DNA of 64,000 nt from Azorhizobium sp943371865 (GTDB lineage: Bacteria; Pseudomonadota; Alphaproteobacteria; Rhizobiales; Xanthobacteraceae). Shown here in pieces: positions 58,190 through 64,000 of this stretch (its first letter is position 1; each line of letters begins with the position of its first letter). The translations under genes were made by a program, and so were the position numbers. Where the stretch lies: NCBI RefSeq assembly GCF_943371865.1, contig NZ_CALRWL010000011.1:62001-126000 (forward strand), in the 5' to 3' direction. The notes under the pieces were generated by a model. The model had not been told where the DNA came from. It saw only the letters and a list, made by a program, of their open reading frames with translations, and did not search any database.

Positions 58190-60159
58190 CGTTTGGCCAG
58201 CATCCAAAGAAGATAGGGCGTGCCGAAGAGCGAGGCGAACAGGCCGATCGGCATCTGGTAGGGGTAGAAGGCGAGCCGTGAGGCGAGATCGGCGAGGCCC
58301 ATCAGTAGTGCCCCGAGAATTGCGGAGGTCACCAGCAGGCTCCGTGCATCGGCAGCACCGACATGGCGCGCGATGTGCGGCGCCATCAGGCCCACGAAGC
58401 TCACCGGTCCAAGGGTCAGCGATGCAGCGCCTGTCAGCAACGCTGCCAGAGTGACAAGAAGCAATCGCGCGCGCCTCATGCCGAGGCCAAGTGCCGCCGG
58501 CATTTCCCCCCCGAGGGACAGCAGGTCGAGCCATCGCGAAACCACCAAGACGGGGATGATGAGCGTGACGGCGAGAACCGCCGTCACCATGGCAATCGCC
58601 GGATCGACATGCGCCGTCGCGCCGGTGAGCCAAGCCAGGATCATCCCCGCCTCCATGCCGCCACGCGTCATCAGGATGGTCAATGCGGCGCTGCAGAAGG
58701 CGCCGAGCGCGACGCCGCCGAGCAGCATGCGATTGCCCTCGAAGGCGCCTCGGCGCGCGGCGACGATCAGGACGGCGAAGCCGAGGATCGCGCCCAGCGT
58801 GGCGCCGGCGATCTGTCCCGCAAGGCCCAGGGTGGGGGCGGCAAAGACGCAGATCGCCATTGCCAGGATCGCCGCGGAACTCACCCCCAGCACTTCCGGA
58901 CTGGCGAGCGGGTTCGAGGTCATGCGCTGGAGGAGGCAGCCTGCCGTGGCGAGCATGGCGCCGCCGGCCATGGCCGCGACCAGCCTCGGCGCACGCCAGG
59001 GCAGCAGCGCGGCAACGGTGGAGAAGGGCTCGAACCCGATGTGGCCCTCGCCCCGTCCAACCAATAACGCCAGCGCGGCAATGACGGCGAGGCCGCCGAG
59101 AAGGGCCGGGCATAGCCGCCTGCGCGCGGAAGCCGTCGCTCCCTCCTCCCGCAAATCCGGACGCGCCAGACGCAACCGGCCGGACAACCAGAGCAGAACC
59201 GGGCCGGCGAATAAGGCGGTGACCGCGCCGGTCGGCATGTCGAAGCGGCTCGCGCGATCCATCGCCTGCACGAGGCCGTCCGTCGCGCTGAGGATCAGGG
59301 CCCCCAGGAGTGGCGACGTCAGGAGGACGAGGCGCGCCGTCCGGGCCCCCATGAGCCGCGCAAGATTGGGGGCCGCAAGGCCGACGAAGCCAATCACGCC
59401 GACCTGGGACACGACCGCCGCCGACAGCGCCACCGCCAGCATGAGGACGATGAACCGTGTCACCGAAACCCGCAGGCCGAGCGCGCGAGCCCCGCGATCG
59501 TCGAGCGCCAGAAGGGTGAGGGCACGCAGAAACAGCGCCGAAACCGCCAAGGCCAGGACGAGGCGTACCGCAAGATCAAGCGCTGGCTTCCAGGTCTGCT
59601 GCGCGAGCGAGCCGCCGCCCCAGAGGAACAGTGAGGTCAGGTATTGGCCACTGTAGAGGATGATGGTCGCGGCCAGCGACGCACAGAGCAGCCCCACCAT
59701 CATGCCAGCCACCACCACGGTCGCGGGCTCGAAGGCGCGTCGCCAAGACAGGCCAAGGACGAGGAGCACCGCGACGAGCCCGCCGGCGAAGGCGATGCTC
59801 TCGCGCGGAACGCCCCCGAGGTCCGGCGCGAAGGCCGTCGCAGCGACAATGGCGAGATGCGCGCCGGCGGCAACGCCGAGGCTCGAGGGGTCGGCGAGCG
59901 TGTTGCGCAACACGATCTGCAGCAGTGCCCCGGCCAGCCCAAGAGCGCCCCCCGCCAGGAGCCCGACCACATAACGCGGAGCGAGGCTGTGCAGCGCGAT
60001 GAGGCTGGAGAACCGACCGGAAGGGTCCATGGCTGCGATGGAACCATCCGCTGAAAAGACCTCCCGTAGTGACCAGCCGAACAAAGCGAGCGACAGCAAG
60101 GCGAGGAGCAGGCACACCAGCATGATGGGGCGGTGCGGGGAGATGGCGTCGGATGTCAT
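58186..60159 (-). CDS. Fused iron-siderophore ABC permease, FhuB type
   Basis: 657 residues made of two homologous FecCD/BtuC-type halves (about 1-330 and 340-657) with about twenty membrane helices. Each half has the family motif: RYVVGLLAGGALGLAGALLQ with LADPSSLGVAAGA in the first, and RLVAAMAGGAMLATAGCLLQ with LASPEVLGVSSAA in the second. Fused permeases are characteristic of ferric hydroxamate (FhuB) importers. It overlaps the binding-protein gene and the SIP gene by four bases each. The cognate FhuC-type ATPase is not present in the window. Confidence 0.94.
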   Translation of the reverse strand: MTSDAISPHRPIMLVCLLLALLSLALFGWSLREVFSADGSIAAMDPSGRFSSLIALHSLAPRYVVGLLAGGALGLAGALLQIVLRNTLADPSSLGVAAGAHLAIVAATAFAPDLGGVPRESIAFAGGLVAVLLVLGLSWRRAFEPATVVVAGMMVGLLCASLAATIILYSGQYLTSLFLWGGGSLAQQTWKPALDLAVRLVLALAVSALFLRALTLLALDDRGARALGLRVSVTRFIVLMLAVALSAAVVSQVGVIGFVGLAAPNLARLMGARTARLVLLTSPLLGALILSATDGLVQAMDRASRFDMPTGAVTALFAGPVLLWLSGRLRLARPDLREEGATASARRRLCPALLGGLAVIAALALLVGRGEGHIGFEPFSTVAALLPWRAPRLVAAMAGGAMLATAGCLLQRMTSNPLASPEVLGVSSAAILAMAICVFAAPTLGLAGQIAGATLGAILGFAVLIVAARRGAFEGNRMLLGGVALGAFCSAALTILMTRGGMEAGMILAWLTGATAHVDPAIAMVTAVLAVTLIIPVLVVSRWLDLLSLGGEMPAALGLGMRRARLLLVTLAALLTGAASLTLGPVSFVGLMAPHIARHVGAADARSLLVTSAILGALLMGLADLASRLAFYPYQMPIGLFASLFGTPYLLWMLAKR

Positions 60160-61028
60160 GCGAGGGCGTTGCCCACCAGGCGCGCGAAGCGGCGCGCGGT
60201 CGGCAACCCGCCAAACGGGTTGACCGGGTCGATCACATGGACCCGGCCTCCCGCAACCGCAGGCAGGGCGTTCCAGAGCGGGCTTTCGGGCAACACCCGC
60301 AGCGCATCGGATGGAATGGGTTGGACGATGATGATGCCCGCATCGCCCGCGCTCGCCAGCGACACGAGATCGACTGGTGCCTGCGCCGAATACCGCGTCT
60401 GCCCAGCCCAGGCATTGCGCAGGCCAAGGCGATCGAGCACATGGCCGTGCATGCTATCGGCGCCGAACACGCGGAAGTGCCGAGGGTCGCCGATATTGAT
60501 GATGGAGAAGGCTTCGCCCTGCCGCGCGGCCAGCCGCTCCCTCTGCGCGTCGATCTCCGCGGCCACGGCGATGATGAGGTTTTCCGCAGCCGCCTCTCGC
60601 CCGGTCAGCCGTCCCAACTCCCGTGCCGCCGCCACGGCGGGCTGATAGGGCGAACGCCCGCGCTGGTCGATGCGAAAGCTGCGGGTGGGCGCGATCCGGC
60701 TCAGATTGGCCTCGTATTTCACGTACCAGGGCGCGGTGAGGATCAGGTCCGGGGTCGCAAGCAGGAGCGCCTCGTAGTTGAGGCTGCCACGCAGGCCGAG
60801 ATCGGCCACGGTCGGCGGCGGGGCCGGCTCCACCACCATCTGGCGATACAGCCGCAACTCCGCCGCGGCCACGACTTCTGATCCGATGGCGAGCGCCGTC
60901 TCCAGCATCGCGCAATCGATCGCGGCAACGCGGACGGCGGATCGGTCGCGGGCACCGGCGCGCACGACGGCCCCCGCGACGGAGGCGGCAAGGCCGGTGC
61001 AGAGCGTACGGCGGGTCAGTCCCTTCAC
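60156..61028 (-). CDS. Iron-siderophore periplasmic binding protein, FhuD type
   Basis: 290 residues. A twin-arginine signal (LTRRTLCTGLAASVAG) resembles that of E. coli FhuD. The mature protein has the type III binding-protein layout, with RVAAIDCAMLETALAIGSEV, GLRGSLNYEALLLATPDLILT, and FSIINIGDPRHFRVFGADSM around the long central helix. Its ATG is 34 bp downstream of the receptor gene, and its stop overlaps the FhuB-like start. It captures the siderophore in the periplasm after TonB-dependent uptake. Confidence 0.9.
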   Translation of the reverse strand: MKGLTRRTLCTGLAASVAGAVVRAGARDRSAVRVAAIDCAMLETALAIGSEVVAAAELRLYRQMVVEPAPPPTVADLGLRGSLNYEALLLATPDLILTAPWYVKYEANLSRIAPTRSFRIDQRGRSPYQPAVAAARELGRLTGREAAAENLIIAVAAEIDAQRERLAARQGEAFSIINIGDPRHFRVFGADSMHGHVLDRLGLRNAWAGQTRYSAQAPVDLVSLASAGDAGIIIVQPIPSDALRVLPESPLWNALPAVAGGRVHVIDPVNPFGGLPTARRFARLVGNALA

Positions 61029-61062
61029 AGCGCATATCCCATCTCCTGGCCGCAGTCGCGCG

Positions 61063-63198
61063 TCACCAGCGGTAGTAGAGACCCGCGCTCACGGCTCGAC
61101 CGTAGCCATAGGCGCAGGTCGTCGACGTGTAGCACGAGGCCAGATAGGTTTCGTCCATCAGGTTCTTGGCGTTAAGCTGCAACCTCAGGCCATCGATATT
61201 GGCGTATTTCTTTCCGAAATCGTACGACAGGGCGGCGTCGAACAGTGTCACGTCGGGAAGCTCGATCGTGTTGTTGGTGTTGTAGCTTGGCCCGATATAG
61301 CGGACGCCGAAGGCGCCAGCGAGACCATAGAAGGGCGAGCCCGGCTGGACGTCGTAATGCACCCAGAACGAGGCCATGTCGTCAGGAACGCCGACAGGAA
61401 CGAGCCCCTGGAGCCCACTGTTGTCGCTCGTGTATTTCGTGTCGAGATGGGTGTAGGCACCGAGGACGGACCAGCCGTCCTGCAACTGGGCCTTGGCCTC
61501 GAACTCGAAACCGCGCGAACGCGCCGCGCCAACCTGGACCGAATAGCCGATATGGACGAGGTCCGACGTCGTCAGGTTTTGGCGTGTCAGATCGAAATAG
61601 GCCGCGGTTATCAGGATATCGGTGCCGGGTGGCTGGTACTTAATGCCCGCCTCATACTGCGTTCCCTGTTCCGGCTGGAAGGCCACGCCATTGAAATTGG
61701 TGCCGGCAATCGGTGTGAAGGATTCGGCATAGCTCACGTAGGGAGCAAGTCCGTTGTCGAAATGGTAGAGCAGGCCAAATCGGGTGGTCGGCGCGGAATC
61801 GTTCTGCTTCTGCAGCGCTGTGGTGCTGCGGGTCGTGCTTTCCGCCCAATCCTGCCGGGCGGCCAGGGTCGCGATCCAATTGCCGAAGCGGATCTGATCC
61901 TGGGCGTAGAGGCCGTACTGTGTGCCGTCCACATCGGTGCGGCGCAGGGTCGGAATCAGCACCGTCTGGCCGTACACCGGATTGAAGATATCGATTGAAG
62001 GCGCCGTTCCGGTGCCCGAATTGTAGAAGCCATCATAAGCCTGCGCATCGAAACCCACGAGGAGCGTGTGGCGGAGCGGCCCGGTCTCGAACTTCTTCTC
62101 GATCTGATTGTCGAAGGCGAATGAGCTGAGTTCATCGTGGGAATAGGTGACTGAGCGCAACAGCGTTCTGTTGTTGGCGGCAAGGGAGCGGCCATAAACG
62201 CCGGCGTAGTCAAGCTCGGTACCGAACCACTGGCCATTTGCCCGGATGGCCAGCGTATCGTCGAAGACATGCTCGAACCGATAGCCGAGCGACCCCTGAT
62301 TGCGATCGAACTGCTCGACATCAGGTTCGCCGACGTTGAAGTTTCGGGCAATGACGCCATAAGGATTGAACACGGCCGAGCCGACCGAGGGCACGCCGGC
62401 ATAGGAGTTTGCTTCCGGATCGCGCTGATAGAAGGCTGTGAGCGTCAGACTGGTCTGGCCGCTCGGCTTCCATGTCAACGTCGGCGCGACGGCGAAGCGC
62501 TGCGCAGATGTGTCCGAGATCTGGCCGTCACCGGCACTGCCGACAGCCGCCAGCCGGTAGAGCAGCGTGCCGTCCTTGTCGACAGGACCGGAAAGATCAG
62601 CCACGGCGCGACGATAGGCGAAGTTGCCAACATCAACCCCCACCTCGTGATAGGGGCGGTCCAGCGGCATCTTCATGATCTGATTGACCATGCCTCCGGT
62701 CGGCGCCTGACCGTACAACACGGAAGTCGGCCCCTTGAGGACATCGACCCGCTGAAGGAGGTAGGGATCGACCTGTGGCGAGACGAAGTTCATCTTCATG
62801 AGACGCAGACCGTTCAGATAGGTCGCCGCGTCGAAGCCCCGGATCTTGAACAGGTCGAAGCGTGTCGAAATGGCCCCCCGGCTCTCCGGGATCACGCCCG
62901 CCGTATAGCGTAACGCCTCGTTCAGCGAGAGAGCGTTTTGCTGCCGGATCTGATCCGCCGTGATGACCGAAATGCTCTGCGCAGTCTCGACGATCGGCGT
63001 GTTCATCTTTGTCGCCGTCGAGGAGCGCTCGGCCACGAGGCCATTGACCGGCCCGGTGGGCGTCTGCCCCGCGCCCTGCACGCTAATCGTATTAAGCTGT
63101 ATTTCAGCGACGTCTTCCGCAGATGCTGACGAAATACCCGCGAATACGACGGAGGCAGCCAAAACACAGGAGGCACGACAATGAAAAGAACTTCGCAT
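61063..63198 (-). CDS. TonB-dependent siderophore receptor
   Basis: About 711 residues from the ATG at 63198; a GTG directly upstream (63201) is an alternative. A signal peptide ends near residue 28 (GISSASAED). A TonB-box-like LNTISVQG follows, then the plug domain (ETAQSISVITADQIRQQNA, RGFDAATYLNGLRLMKMNF, VDVLKGPTSVLYGQ) and a 22-strand barrel ending GLYYRW. This fits FhuA/FhuE-type ferric-hydroxamate receptors, in keeping with the downstream FhuD and fused FhuB. The sequence looks less GC-rich than most genes in the window. Divergent from a LysR gene. Confidence 0.93.
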   Translation of the reverse strand: MRSSFHCRASCVLAASVVFAGISSASAEDVAEIQLNTISVQGAGQTPTGPVNGLVAERSSTATKMNTPIVETAQSISVITADQIRQQNALSLNEALRYTAGVIPESRGAISTRFDLFKIRGFDAATYLNGLRLMKMNFVSPQVDPYLLQRVDVLKGPTSVLYGQAPTGGMVNQIMKMPLDRPYHEVGVDVGNFAYRRAVADLSGPVDKDGTLLYRLAAVGSAGDGQISDTSAQRFAVAPTLTWKPSGQTSLTLTAFYQRDPEANSYAGVPSVGSAVFNPYGVIARNFNVGEPDVEQFDRNQGSLGYRFEHVFDDTLAIRANGQWFGTELDYAGVYGRSLAANNRTLLRSVTYSHDELSSFAFDNQIEKKFETGPLRHTLLVGFDAQAYDGFYNSGTGTAPSIDIFNPVYGQTVLIPTLRRTDVDGTQYGLYAQDQIRFGNWIATLAARQDWAESTTRSTTALQKQNDSAPTTRFGLLYHFDNGLAPYVSYAESFTPIAGTNFNGVAFQPEQGTQYEAGIKYQPPGTDILITAAYFDLTRQNLTTSDLVHIGYSVQVGAARSRGFEFEAKAQLQDGWSVLGAYTHLDTKYTSDNSGLQGLVPVGVPDDMASFWVHYDVQPGSPFYGLAGAFGVRYIGPSYNTNNTIELPDVTLFDAALSYDFGKKYANIDGLRLQLNAKNLMDETYLASCYTSTTCAYGYGRAVSAGLYYRW

Positions 63199-63283
63199 CA
63201 CATGAATCGATCAACTTATTTTGACGGTGAGCAAAGATAGCCGCAACGGTCCCTTTCGATCCAATAAGCCGACCTCGCTAATT

Positions 63284-63302
63284 TCATAAGCGGCGCTTAT
63301 GA
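63284..63302. promoter_or_regulatory. 19-bp perfect dyad, candidate LysR or iron-regulator site
   Basis: TCATAAGCG-G-CGCTTATGA is a perfect inverted repeat around one central base. It lies 83-86 bp upstream of the receptor start codons and 60 bp upstream of the LysR gene. It does not match Fur, Irr or RirA boxes that I know, so the adjacent LysR protein is the better candidate. Confidence 0.6.
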
Positions 63303-63361
63303 TCAAACCAACGTTCATAATTGTTGATTATTATAATTCCAATCTGGCCTCCCATGAGATC

Positions 63362-64000
63362 ATGAGACGAACTTCCAGCCCAAAGGCACCGGAAACCTTC
63401 GAAATTCGCCACTTGCGGTATTTCGTCATTTTGGCGGAAGAGCAGAATTTTGCCCGCGCCGCGGAACGCCTTGGGATCGCTCAACCAGGACTCAGCCAGC
63501 AGATCATGAAGCTCGAGGAGATCGTGAAGACTCCCTTGCTCGATCGGACCCAACGCTTGATGAAGCTGACGCTCGCCGGAGAAGTCTTCCTTGAGGAGGC
63601 GCGCAAGACACTCGATGCAGCAGAGTCGGCGCTTGTTGCCGTGACCAAGGTGGGGCGCGGCGAGACGGGGCGCATCTCGATTGGCTACGTCGCCTCCGTC
63701 GCCTACGCCGGCGTGCTCACACGTTCGATCTCGAGTTTCCGCAAGGCCCATCCGGACGTCGAACTGCAGCTGACCGAAATGGAAATGGGCGAGCAGCTCT
63801 CCCGGATCTCGGAAGGGCGGCTTGACTTCGGCTTCATTCGGCCGCCCTCGCCACTGCCACCCAATGTCGTGACGCGCGTCATATTGAAGGAACGGTTGGT
63901 GGTTGCCCTTCCCGCCGACGACCCCCACGCGGGCACTGGAGCGGTCGATCTGGCGGATCTCGCCGACCGCGATTTCATCACCCCCCGCCAGGCTCCCGAC
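63362..64000 (+). CDS. LysR-type transcriptional regulator (3' end outside window)
   Basis: 213 residues visible from the ATG at 63362, with no clear ribosome-binding site; the gene runs off the right edge. The helix-turn-helix is clear (EIRHLRYFVILAEEQNFARAAERLGIAQPGLSQQIMKLEE in joined parts), followed by LTLAGEVFLEEARKTLDAA. The effector domain starts IGYVASVAYAGVLTRSISSF. This resembles CatR/BenM-like aromatic-responsive regulators. It is divergent from the TonB receptor operon with a 19-bp dyad between them. Confidence 0.92.
   Translation, partial: MRRTSSPKAPETFEIRHLRYFVILAEEQNFARAAERLGIAQPGLSQQIMKLEEIVKTPLLDRTQRLMKLTLAGEVFLEEARKTLDAAESALVAVTKVGRGETGRISIGYVASVAYAGVLTRSISSFRKAHPDVELQLTEMEMGEQLSRISEGRLDFGFIRPPSPLPPNVVTRVILKERLVVALPADDPHAGTGAVDLADLADRDFITPRQAPD

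Noticed and set aside
63202..63361. Fur, RirA or Irr box upstream of the siderophore receptor
   Set aside because: No convincing match to the iron-control motifs that I know; the only strong symmetry is the 19-bp dyad listed separately.
1..64000. CRISPR array, insertion sequence or prophage genes
   Set aside because: No regularly spaced direct repeats, transposase, terminase or structural phage sequences were seen.

Overview
The window is GC-rich chromosomal DNA from an alphaproteobacterium of the Hyphomicrobiales (Rhizobiales), most likely a Xanthobacteraceae-type organism (Xanthobacter, Azorhizobium or Ancylobacter relatives). This is inferred from the dense G/C-ending codon use, the aerobic cobaltochelatase pair cobS-cobT beside a J-domain gene, three classes of intergenic palindrome common in Rhizobiales, and the gene families present. 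No phage, transposase, integrase or CRISPR array was seen.

Layout. 0-2.1 kb: an amidohydrolase cut by the left edge, divergent from a MarR regulator; then a perfect FNR/FixK-type box and a cupin. 2.2-6.3 kb: an FtsX-type ABC exporter divergent from the esterase tesA. 6.3-12.6 kb: an AraC regulator, an unrecognised helical protein, a small secreted Cys protein, a zinc-sensor-like ArsR gene with a duplicated His-rich protein, an orphan two-PAS protein, a beta-barrel-like protein and a Bax inhibitor-1 protein. 12.7-16.3 kb: APC permease, GNAT, then bolA-queC-lprI-like. 16.3-25.5 kb: a catabolic locus with hydantoinase/oxoprolinase A and B, a sugar-phosphate-isomerase-like TIM barrel, a TetR regulator and a class II aldolase, divergent from an SsuABC-type ABC transporter. 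RutR-like operator sequences lie between the two arms.

25.6-38.1 kb: DMT exporter, chrB-chrA chromate resistance, J-domain protein, cobS, cobT, a Tat-exported esterase/phytase-like protein, an Ada-type regulator/methyltransferase, DUF2244, endonuclease III with a long N-terminal extension, a CysZ-like protein and DUF3574. 38.2-43.4 kb: a TetR-controlled RND efflux pair with a strong inverted-repeat operator. 43.4-50.1 kb: metNIQ, a small hypothetical gene, tam, ettA and a cupin. 50.4 kb: tRNA-Gly(GCC).

Downstream of the tRNA is accessory DNA that looks less GC-extreme by eye. It holds a LysR-controlled TRAP transporter with AllA-, PuuE- and asparaginase-like enzymes, probably for uptake and breakdown of a ureide or amide nitrogen compound. 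It also holds a hydroxamate-type siderophore operon (TonB receptor, FhuD, fused FhuB, siderophore-interacting reductase) divergent from a LysR gene cut by the right edge.

The most interesting loci are the RutR-like hydantoinase cluster, the zinc-sensor/His-rich pair with its 32-bp perfect palindrome, and the ureide/TRAP cluster, whose asparaginase homologue has Gly in place of a substrate-binding Asp.
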